Source: Variovorax sp. (GTDB lineage: Bacteria > Pseudomonadota > Gammaproteobacteria > Burkholderiales > Burkholderiaceae_C). From it: 62,077 nucleotides of DNA. Location: assembly GCA_017744935.1 (NCBI GenBank), contig JAGIAI010000029.1:1-62077 (forward strand), in the 5' to 3' direction. The translations under genes were made by a program, and so were the position numbers. Every line of letters begins with the position of its first letter. The stretch's first letter is position 1. Below the pieces are notes generated by a model that was not told the DNA's origin, searched no databases, and worked only from the letters and a program-made list of their open reading frames with translations. Shown here piece by piece: positions 56,441-62,077 of the stretch.

Positions 56441-57105
56441 CTGACCCACGTTCCCGCCGTTTCGACCTGATTGCCTTTGACTGGGACGGGACGCTCTATG
56501 ACTCCACTCGACTGATCGTCCGGTGCATCCAGGCTGCCGTGGTGGACGTCGGTGGCGCCAAGCCCAGCGAAAGCGATGCCGCCTGGGTGATCGGACTGGG
56601 ACTGGCCGAAGCGCTTGCAAAGGCCGCTCCCGACGTCCCGCGTGAAAAGTATCCCGAACTGGGCGCGCGTTACCGCTACCACTACCTGCAGCACCAGGAC
56701 GACGTCGTGCTCTTCGACGGTGTGCTCCCCATGCTGGATGCGCTGCGTGCCCGCGGCCACCTGCTTGCCGTCGCCACCGGCAAGTCGCGCCGGGGCCTGA
56801 ACGAGGCGCTCGCGACGGTCGCGTTGCGCGACCGCTTCGATGCCTCGCGCACGGCGGACGAGACTTTTGGCAAGCCGCATCCGCGCATGCTGCTGGAACT
56901 CATGGAAGAGCTCGACGTGCCACCCGAACGCACGCTGATGATCGGGGACACGACGCACGACCTCCAGCTCGCGATCAATGCCGGTTGCGCGGGCGTCGGC
57001 GTGAGCTACGGGGCGCACGAACCCGGCGGCTTCGAGCCACTTTCGCCGCTGCACGTGGCGCATTCGGTTTCCGGCCTTGCGGAATGGCTTCTGGGGAACG
57101 CGTGA
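56437..57105 (+). CDS. HAD-superfamily hydrolase, phosphoglycolate phosphatase-like
   Basis: The 222-residue HAD subfamily IA phosphatase has motif I FDWDGTLYDS (nucleophile Asp), a helical cap, motif II LLAVATGKSR, motif III Lys in FGKPHPRMLLELM, and motif IV MIGDTTHDLQLAINAG. It resembles Gph and PpaX-type enzymes, but the substrate is not certain. It is coupled to rluC by ATGA and 10 bp from the Rieske gene. Confidence 0.92.
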   Translation: MTDPRSRRFDLIAFDWDGTLYDSTRLIVRCIQAAVVDVGGAKPSESDAAWVIGLGLAEALAKAAPDVPREKYPELGARYRYHYLQHQDDVVLFDGVLPMLDALRARGHLLAVATGKSRRGLNEALATVALRDRFDASRTADETFGKPHPRMLLELMEELDVPPERTLMIGDTTHDLQLAINAGCAGVGVSYGAHEPGGFEPLSPLHVAHSVSGLAEWLLGNA

Positions 57106-57115
57106 AAATCCGGGC

Positions 57116-57481
57116 ATGAGCGATTGCATACCTCTTTGCAACGCCGCTGAGCTGGTCGAAGGCGGCCGCGCGGTGCCGTTCGACGTAGTGCATGCAGGGC
57201 AGACCTGTCGTGCGTTCGCCGTTCGGTTCGAGGGGATTGCACACGCCTACCTGAATCGCTGCAGCCATGTGGCGATGGAGCTGGACTTCCAGCCCGACCG
57301 CTTCTTCGACGACAGCGGGCAGTGGCTCCTCTGCGCGACGCATGGCGCTGTTTACAAGCCCGACACCGGCGAATGCGTCGGCGGCCCCTGCCGCGGAGGC
57401 CTGGTGAAGATCGCGCTCAGCGAGCGTGACGGCGTCGTGCACTGGCATACTGCCTGGAACCTCCAACCTCTCGCCTTCTGA
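57116..57481 (+). CDS. Rieske [2Fe-2S] domain protein
   Basis: The 121-residue single-domain protein binds a Rieske cluster through CSH (residues about 44-46) and CATHG (about 72-76), the C-x-H...C-x2-H pattern, with the following proline-loop region CVGGPCRGG. No partner oxygenase or reductase is nearby, so it may act as a ferredoxin-like electron carrier. The start at 57116 gives MSDCIPLCNAAEL. It lies between a HAD phosphatase and sppA, 1 bp before the latter. Confidence 0.9.
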   Translation: MSDCIPLCNAAELVEGGRAVPFDVVHAGQTCRAFAVRFEGIAHAYLNRCSHVAMELDFQPDRFFDDSGQWLLCATHGAVYKPDTGECVGGPCRGGLVKIALSERDGVVHWHTAWNLQPLAF

Positions 57482-57482
57482 C

Positions 57483-58526
57483 ATGACCGATTCAAACCGC
57501 ACGGAGCCCGAAGGGTTCGAACCCTTCGATCGCGCCGCGCCTTCATCAACGGCCCAGGGGGGCTCGAGAAACATGTCGAGAAACGACCCGACCCAGCAAC
57601 CCGGATGGGAGCGTGCGACTCTGGAGAAACTCGCTTTTGCCGCATTGAAGGAGCAAAGAGCCGCACGCCGGTGGAGGAACTTCACCCGCCTGGCTTGGCT
57701 GGTCTTCTTCGTTGCGCTGGCGTGGTTCGTGATCTCACGCGGCTCGCAAACGGCGGCCAAGACGACGGCGCACACTGCGGTGATCGAGATCAAGGGCGAA
57801 ATCGCCGACGGCGCTGATGCGAGTGCGGAGTTCGTCGTTGCGGCCATGAAGACCGCATTCGAGGACGAGGGCGCCAAGGGGGTGATCCTGCTCATCAATT
57901 CGCCGGGCGGTAGCCCTGTGCAGGCCGGCATCATCAACGATGAGATCAAGCGCATGCGGGCCAAGTACAACAAGCCGATCTATGCGGTGGTCGAAGAGAC
58001 TTGCGCCTCGGCTGCCTATTACATCGCGGCTGCGACTGACAAGATCTTTGTCGACAAGGCCAGCATCGTTGGCAGCATTGGCGTGCTGATGGATGGCTTC
58101 GGATTCACGGGGATCATGGAAAAGGTCGGCGTGGAGCGCCGTCTTCTGACGGCCGGCGAGAACAAGGGGTTCCTCGACCCGTTCAGCCCGATGAGCGACG
58201 CCCAGCGCGCGCATGCGCAACAGATGCTCGACCAGATCCACGCTCAGTTCATCGATGTGGTGAAGACCGGGCGTGGCGATCGCCTCAAGGTCAATTCGCC
58301 GGGCCTCTTCAGCGGCCTTTTCTGGAGCGGTCAGCAGGCGATCGAGCTCGGTCTGGCCGATCAGCTCGGCAACGTGGACTACGTCGCGCGAGAAGTGGTC
58401 AAGGCCGAAGAACTCATCGACTACACCCGCCGCGACAACGTGGCCGAGAAGCTCGCGAAGAAATTCGGTGCGGCCCTTGGCGATGCCTCTGTCCGCGCGT
58501 TGCGCGCAGCGCCGGCACTGCGGTGA
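57483..58526 (+). CDS. sppA: Signal peptide peptidase SppA-like, S49 family
   Basis: The 347-residue membrane-anchored serine protease has a polar N-terminus, one helix (about residues 80-98) and an S49 domain: VIEIKGEIADGA, LLINSPGGSPVQA, catalytic Ser176 in EETCASAAYYIAA, GSIGVLMDGFGFTG and Lys228 in GENKGFLDPFSPM. This is the half-length (single-domain) type that assembles as an octamer. It degrades signal peptides released in the inner membrane. An alternative ATG at 57573 follows GGGGGG and is also plausible. A 20-bp palindrome (57509-57528) lies in the N-terminal coding part. Confidence 0.93.
   Translation: MTDSNRTEPEGFEPFDRAAPSSTAQGGSRNMSRNDPTQQPGWERATLEKLAFAALKEQRAARRWRNFTRLAWLVFFVALAWFVISRGSQTAAKTTAHTAVIEIKGEIADGADASAEFVVAAMKTAFEDEGAKGVILLINSPGGSPVQAGIINDEIKRMRAKYNKPIYAVVEETCASAAYYIAAATDKIFVDKASIVGSIGVLMDGFGFTGIMEKVGVERRLLTAGENKGFLDPFSPMSDAQRAHAQQMLDQIHAQFIDVVKTGRGDRLKVNSPGLFSGLFWSGQQAIELGLADQLGNVDYVAREVVKAEELIDYTRRDNVAEKLAKKFGAALGDASVRALRAAPALR
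57509..57528. repeat. Perfect 20-bp palindrome inside sppA
   Basis: The segment reads the same on both strands (centre TTCGAA) and lies between the two possible sppA starts. Its GGTTCGAACC core also mimics a tRNA T-loop, but no tRNA fold surrounds it. It may fold in the mRNA and affect which start is used, or be a protein site. Confidence 0.5.
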
Positions 58527-58527
58527 A

Positions 58528-59667
58528 TCAGGCGGAATTGGCGTAGCGGGCGGAGGCGGCCAACGCGGCCGCGAAGGCCACCACGACATACAGCGCGGCA
58601 GTCAATGAGCTGATCTGTGCCAGGAAGCCGATCACCGGCGGCCCGGCCATGAAGCCCAGATAGGCGGCTGCCGAAACCGCTGCAATGCCTTGCGCAGGTT
58701 CGACGCCCGGCACGCGCGCTGACGCCGAAAAAAGAACCGGCACCACATTCGCGAAACCGATCCCGACGCCCGCGAATCCGGCGAGTGCGACCCAGGGATT
58801 GCTGGTAACCAGCACGAGCGTCATGGAAGCGGCTGCCAGCAGAGCACTGCCGCGTAGCAGCACGGCGGGCGCGAACCGGGCCCTCATCGCGTCGCCGCAG
58901 AATCGCGCCAGCGCCATAGCCGCGGAGAAGCTTCCATAGGCCAGTGCGGCCTGCTGCTGCGCGCTGCCGAGTTCCTGTTGGAGATAGAGCACGCTCCAGT
59001 CGTAGATCGCGCCTTCGGCGATCAGGCCCAGCGCGGCCAGCAGACCGAGTATGGCCAGGGCGCCGCGCGGCAGGCGAAATCCTTCGTCCGAGGTCTGAAA
59101 CGCGGTGGCCTCCTTTGGAAGCATCCACTGTGACGAAAGAGCGATCGTGAGTGACATCGCGACTGCCACGAGCGTCAGGTGGTGCTGCGGTGCCATGCCC
59201 GCCGCGATCGCTGCGCTGCCCGTGGTCGCACCGACCATGCCGCCGAGGCTGAACATGCCGTGCATGCCGCTCATCAGGGGCTTTCCGTTGCGCGATTCCA
59301 GCTGCGCGGCCTCGGTGTTGATCGCGACATCAAACACGCTTGTCGCGATACCGAATACCGCGAGCAGCGCGAGCACGCCGAAGAAATTGGGCGCGAGGAG
59401 CAGGCTGGAAAGCAGGAATGCATAGGTGCAACCGCAAACCGCCGCCATGCGTCTAGCGCCGTGGCGGCCGATCCACCGACTCGCCCGGGTGAGGCCCAGC
59501 AAGGCACCGACGCCCGCAGCAAGCATGGCAAAACCGAGCTGCGCTTCATTCACCTGGTAGTGCGCCTTTACCGTGGGGATGTGCACGCCCCAGGTGGCAA
59601 ATACAAAGCCCGAGCAGAAGAACTGCGCGCGCGAGGCCCAGCGCATGCTTGCGGAAGTGACCGTCAT
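58528..59667 (-). CDS. MFS transporter, YbjJ-like
   Basis: The 379-residue protein has about 12 helices: RAQFFCSGFVFATWGVHIPTVK at the start, RASRWIGRHGARRMAAVCG between helices 2 and 3, GMHGMFSLGGMVGATTG, YDWSVLYLQQELG and FANVVPVLFSASARV. It belongs to the MFS branch of E. coli YbjJ, whose substrate is not firmly known; drugs or sugars are often suggested. The stop lies 1 bp after the sppA stop on the other strand, with no visible terminator between. Confidence 0.88.
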   Translation of the reverse strand: MTVTSASMRWASRAQFFCSGFVFATWGVHIPTVKAHYQVNEAQLGFAMLAAGVGALLGLTRASRWIGRHGARRMAAVCGCTYAFLLSSLLLAPNFFGVLALLAVFGIATSVFDVAINTEAAQLESRNGKPLMSGMHGMFSLGGMVGATTGSAAIAAGMAPQHHLTLVAVAMSLTIALSSQWMLPKEATAFQTSDEGFRLPRGALAILGLLAALGLIAEGAIYDWSVLYLQQELGSAQQQAALAYGSFSAAMALARFCGDAMRARFAPAVLLRGSALLAAASMTLVLVTSNPWVALAGFAGVGIGFANVVPVLFSASARVPGVEPAQGIAAVSAAAYLGFMAGPPVIGFLAQISSLTAALYVVVAFAAALAASARYANSA

Positions 59668-59678
59668 TGTTGGAGAAC

Positions 59679-60446
59679 CTAGCGGCCGATCGCGAACACC
59701 GCCGGCATGCGTTCATCCTCCAGGCCCGGCATGGCGCGCCAGGTCTTCACGGTGTGGCTTCGAATACGGGATGACGAAAGCGTGAGTCCGCTGGCGACCG
59801 CCAGACGCGTGTTGTGCTGAAGCGTCTGCGTCAATGCCTGCAGCAGGGCGGCATTCCGGTACGGCGTTTCGATGAAGAGTTGCGTCTGGCCCGTCTTGAG
59901 TGCAAGCGTTTCGAGCTCTCGAATCCGGCGAATGCGCGCGTCCGCGTCCTGCGGCAGGTAGCCGACGAAAGCGAAGTTCTGTCCGTTGAGCCCGCTGGCA
60001 GCGAGCGTCAGGAGCAGGGACACAGGGCCGACGAGCGGCACGACCGTGATGCCAAGGTCATGTGCGGCCTTGGCCACGGAGGAGCCGGGGTCGGCGATGG
60101 CGGGCATGCCGGCTTCGCTGAGCAACCCGATGTCGTTGCCGTTGAGTGCCGCCGCAAGCAGCGGCCGGGCGTCGAACTGCCCGCCGTGATCGCCCTTCTT
60201 GTGCACCTCGCGCGGAAGCTCCTGAATCTGCTGTGCCTGGAGCGGCGCTGCAAGGGGTGTGACCGCGTCGATCCGTTTCAGATAGGCGCGCGCCGATTTG
60301 GCGTTCTCGCAGATCCAATGGGTGATGCGTGCGGCCGCTTGCAGCGTGCCGAGCGGCAGGGTCTCCTGGACATCGGGCTGCTCGTCGCACCCGAAGTCCA
60401 GCGGGGCGGGGACGAGGTACAACTTGCCGGTGGCCTGGCTTGTCAC
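59679..60446 (-). CDS. SAM-dependent methyltransferase, RsmI-like tetrapyrrole-methylase fold
   Basis: The 255-residue protein carries the TP-methylase fold in an RsmI-like form: LYLVPAPLDFG at the N-terminus, NDIGLLSEAGMPAIADPGSSVAKAAHD, VPLVGPVSLLLTLAASGLNGQNFAFVGYLP and TQLFIETPYRN. Genuine RsmI (16S rRNA C1402 2'-O) has a slightly different N-terminal loop. This group looks like a paralogue whose target is unknown to me. Translation starts at GTG 60446, overlapping the maf stop (GTGA). Confidence 0.85.
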   Translation of the reverse strand: MTSQATGKLYLVPAPLDFGCDEQPDVQETLPLGTLQAAARITHWICENAKSARAYLKRIDAVTPLAAPLQAQQIQELPREVHKKGDHGGQFDARPLLAAALNGNDIGLLSEAGMPAIADPGSSVAKAAHDLGITVVPLVGPVSLLLTLAASGLNGQNFAFVGYLPQDADARIRRIRELETLALKTGQTQLFIETPYRNAALLQALTQTLQHNTRLAVASGLTLSSSRIRSHTVKTWRAMPGLEDERMPAVFAIGR

Positions 60447-61024
60447 AGCAGGTCGACTCCAGCGGCTCGCAGCATGCGTGCAGTGCGGATCAGAGGCAGG
60501 CCGACGAGCGCCGTCGGATCGTCGCTGTCTATGGCATCGAGGAGGGCGATACCGAGCCCTTCGCTTTTGGCGCTTCCGGCGCAGTCGTAGGGTTGTTCTG
60601 CGATGAGATAGCGCTCGATCGCGGCATCGTTGAGGTCGCGGAAGACGACTCGCACAGGTGCGAGATCGCGCTGCTCGAATGCGGTCGCCTGACAGACGAC
60701 GGCGACCGCGGTCTGGAAGATCAGTGTCTGGCCGCGCATGCGGCGCAGCTGCGCTGTGGCACGGGCATGGTCCCCCGGCTTGCCGAGCGGTTCGCCGGCG
60801 AGGTCGGCGACTTGATCCGAGCCGATGACAACCGCCTCCGGAAACTGGCGCGCGACAGCGCGGGCCTTTTCGAGCGCAAGGCGTTCGGCGAGCGCGCGTG
60901 GCGCTTCGTCGTCGAGAGGCGTTTCGTCGACTTCCGGCGGATGCACCTCAAACGGCAGACGCAGCCGAAGCATGAGTTCCCGTCGGTATCGTGAGGTCGA
61001 GGCGAGGATCACTTGGCGTTGCAT
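60443..61024 (-). CDS. yceF: Maf/YceF-like nucleoside triphosphate pyrophosphatase
   Basis: The 193-residue house-cleaning pyrophosphatase has SxxR (ASTSRYRREL) at the N-terminus, the metal site EVDETP, IGSDQVADLAGEPLGKP and the C-terminal YDCAGSAKSEGLGIAL. The Ser/Ala pattern and context match YceF, active on m7GTP, more than YhdE. It is divergent from yceD by 36 bp, the same arrangement as in E. coli. The ATG at 61024 is chosen because the motif ILASTSRYR starts at residue 6. Confidence 0.93.
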   Translation of the reverse strand: MQRQVILASTSRYRRELMLRLRLPFEVHPPEVDETPLDDEAPRALAERLALEKARAVARQFPEAVVIGSDQVADLAGEPLGKPGDHARATAQLRRMRGQTLIFQTAVAVVCQATAFEQRDLAPVRVVFRDLNDAAIERYLIAEQPYDCAGSAKSEGLGIALLDAIDSDDPTALVGLPLIRTARMLRAAGVDLL

Positions 61025-61060
61025 GGTCGCGATTGTGCGCGAGCGGTTTAGACTCGTCGG

Positions 61061-61609
61061 ATGACGAGAGAATTTGTCCCCGGCCGACTCGACGTGAATG
61101 GTTTTGCGGAAGCGGGCGCCTCCATTTCCGGGAGCGAGCCGATACAGGGCTATCGGCGGCTGCATGCCGAGCTTGTCGACCCGCCCGCCGACTTGACCGT
61201 GGAGTGGAAGGCCTCCGGGGAGCGTCGAAGTAGTGCTGACGGTCACGCAGTGCCCTGGGTGCACCTGACCGCTCACGCTCTGGTTCCCCTGGTTTGTCAG
61301 CGCTGCCTCGCGCCGGTGGATGTGGCGCTCGATGTCGATCGGTGGTTCCGCTTTGTCGCGGACGAAACCATTGCCGCAGCGGAAGACGAGGAAGCCGAAG
61401 AAGACGTCTTGGTGGCGAGTCGGGACTTCGACCTGCACGGGCTCATCGAGGACGAATTTCTGATGGAAATTCCAGTGACCCCTCGGCACGAAGTGTGTCC
61501 CCAGCCTGCGCGCCTCTCGGCGATCGATCCCGATTTCGATAAGGCGGAAGAAGCTAAACCAAACCCATTTGCCGTACTTAAGCAATTGACGCCGGACAAG
61601 GACAAATAG
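61061..61609 (+). CDS. yceD: YceD/DUF177 family protein
   Basis: The 182-residue protein of the DUF177 family has LVCQRCLAPVDVALDVD with a CxxC pair and VCPQP at the end of an acidic region, a possible metal or RNA site. It is linked to 23S rRNA accumulation in bacteria and plants, but its mechanism is unknown. It is the first gene of yceD-rpmF-plsX, with a 141-bp gap to rpmF containing a -10 element. Confidence 0.92.
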   Translation: MTREFVPGRLDVNGFAEAGASISGSEPIQGYRRLHAELVDPPADLTVEWKASGERRSSADGHAVPWVHLTAHALVPLVCQRCLAPVDVALDVDRWFRFVADETIAAAEDEEAEEDVLVASRDFDLHGLIEDEFLMEIPVTPRHEVCPQPARLSAIDPDFDKAEEAKPNPFAVLKQLTPDKDK

Positions 61610-61651
61610 ACGTTCGGACGGCGGGAGTGGCGTTCTTTGGTGGCTCTAGGC

Positions 61652-61657
61652 TATAAT
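61652..61657 (+). promoter_or_regulatory. Perfect -10 element before rpmF
   Basis: TATAAT occurs 94 bp before rpmF in the yceD-rpmF gap. No good -35 lies at 16-18 bp upstream, so this is a partial promoter candidate. It would let rpmF and plsX be expressed independently of yceD. Confidence 0.45.
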
Positions 61658-61750
61658 CATGGGCTTCACGCGCGCCGCCGCTAATGCTATTGGAGCGTTA
61701 TCGCCGCCTCGCATGCCCACCAACCCACCCGAATTCATCCAGGAGCCATC

Positions 61751-61933
61751 ATGGCCGTCCAGCAAAACAAGAAGTCGCCGTCGAAGCGCGGCATGCACCG
61801 CTCGCACAACGCGCTGGGCGTGCCCGGCATCGCCGTCGAGCCCACGACCGGTGAAACCCACCTGCGTCACCACATCAGCCCGAACGGTTTCTACCGCGGC
61901 CGCAAGGTTCTCAAGACCAAATCCGAAGCCTGA
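61751..61933 (+). CDS. rpmF: 50S ribosomal protein L32
   Basis: The 60-residue basic protein begins [21 protein letters not shown] and ends GFYRGRKVL, the bL32 pattern. The zinc Cys residues of some L32 forms are absent, so it is the Cys-minus type. AGGAG lies 6 bases before the ATG. It is followed by a terminator and plsX. Confidence 0.97.
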   Translation: MAVQQNKKSPSKRGMHRSHNALGVPGIAVEPTTGETHLRHHISPNGFYRGRKVLKTKSEA

Positions 61934-61950
61934 ACCCGTTTCAAGGTCGA

Positions 61951-61990
61951 GGCCCGAAGCTACTTTCTGCGTAGCGTCGGGCCTTTGTTT
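61951..61990 (+). terminator. Intrinsic terminator or attenuator between rpmF and plsX
   Basis: GGCCCGAAGCTAC (61951-61963) pairs with GTAGCGTCGGGCC (61971-61983) with one mismatch, followed by TTTGTTTT. The T-run ends directly at the plsX start codon, so some transcripts may stop before plsX. Confidence 0.8.
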
Positions 61991-61992
61991 TG

Positions 61993-62077
61993 ATGGCTAC
62001 GCCGTCTGCATCATTTCCTGCGCCTTCCGTGATCACGCTTGCCGTTGATTGCATGGGCGGCGACCATGGTCCGCGTG
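61993..62077 (+). CDS. plsX: Phosphate acyltransferase PlsX, N-terminal part (cut by window end)
   Basis: The first 28 codons read ...VITLAVDCMGGDHGPR, the PlsX N-terminal signature (LAVDxMGGDxGP). PlsX converts acyl-ACP to acyl-phosphate for phospholipid synthesis. The ATG at 61993 has no Shine-Dalgarno sequence and sits at the end of the terminator T-run. A GTG at 62029 would start directly at the conserved VITLAVD segment. The gene continues beyond the window. Confidence 0.9.
   Translation, partial: MATPSASFPAPSVITLAVDCMGGDHGPR

Noticed and set aside
57509..57528. tRNA T-loop-like sequence
   Set aside because: GGTTCGAACC is part of a palindrome in sppA; no acceptor, D or anticodon stems surround it.

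Overview
The window is high-GC, densely packed chromosomal DNA. Its gene content and order suggest a betaproteobacterium of the Burkholderiales, most likely a Comamonadaceae member close to Variovorax. Three things point there: the 5S rRNA tail, an intergenic C/G-rich repeat of a kind I recall from that family, and the rne/rluC/maf/yceD/rpmF/plsX order. This is inference from sequence recall; no database search was run. I see no insertion sequence, prophage, CRISPR array or complete tRNA.

Left part (1-23 kb). The 3' end of a 5S rRNA gene and its terminator open the window. A type IB topoisomerase, a NUP-family nucleoside-binding lipoprotein, DNA polymerase IV and a glycolipid-binding-like protein follow. 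Next is a lactate/2-oxo-acid unit: an MHS transporter, lldD, lldP and a ketopantoate-reductase-like gene. A long minus-strand run then holds a 1988-residue alpha-2-macroglobulin with a CLEQ thioester motif, six small unrelated genes and penicillin-binding protein 1C. An OpgC-type membrane acyltransferase gene reads the other way.

Middle (22-39 kb). A tight minus-strand operon encodes a GT2 glycosyltransferase, UDP-xylose synthase, UDP-glucose dehydrogenase, a GT4-type glycosyltransferase and an SGNH-hydrolase lipoprotein. It converges on opgC. Then come argH, an AlgZ/AlgR-like two-component pair with a coupled AI-2E-family transporter, PEP carboxylase, and hemC-hemD-hemX-hemY. The argH/algZ/algR/hemCD neighbourhood resembles that of Pseudomonas.

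Exopolysaccharide locus (39.4-51.9 kb). Two convergent arms form one Wzy-type capsule/EPS locus. The plus arm is wza-wzb-wzc. The minus arm is sugar-1-phosphate transferase, manC, fcl, a putative glycosyltransferase, a Wzy/ligase-like membrane protein and two GT4 glycosyltransferases. GDP-mannose dehydratase (gmd), phosphomannomutase and a Wzx flippase are not in the window. Both arms have recognisable sigma70-like promoters with nearby palindromes.

Right end (51.9-62 kb). RNase E is divergent from rluC across a 527-bp region. rluC is followed by a translationally coupled HAD phosphatase, a Rieske protein and an SppA-like signal peptide peptidase. An MFS protein, an RsmI-like methyltransferase and a Maf pyrophosphatase read the other way. 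The conserved yceD-rpmF-plsX lipid/ribosome operon starts at the end; plsX is cut by the window edge.

The most interesting leads are the UDP-xylose/glycosyltransferase/SGNH/OpgC module, the split A2M-PbpC pair, the AlgZR-like system next to heme genes and an EPS locus, and the incomplete fucose pathway in that locus.
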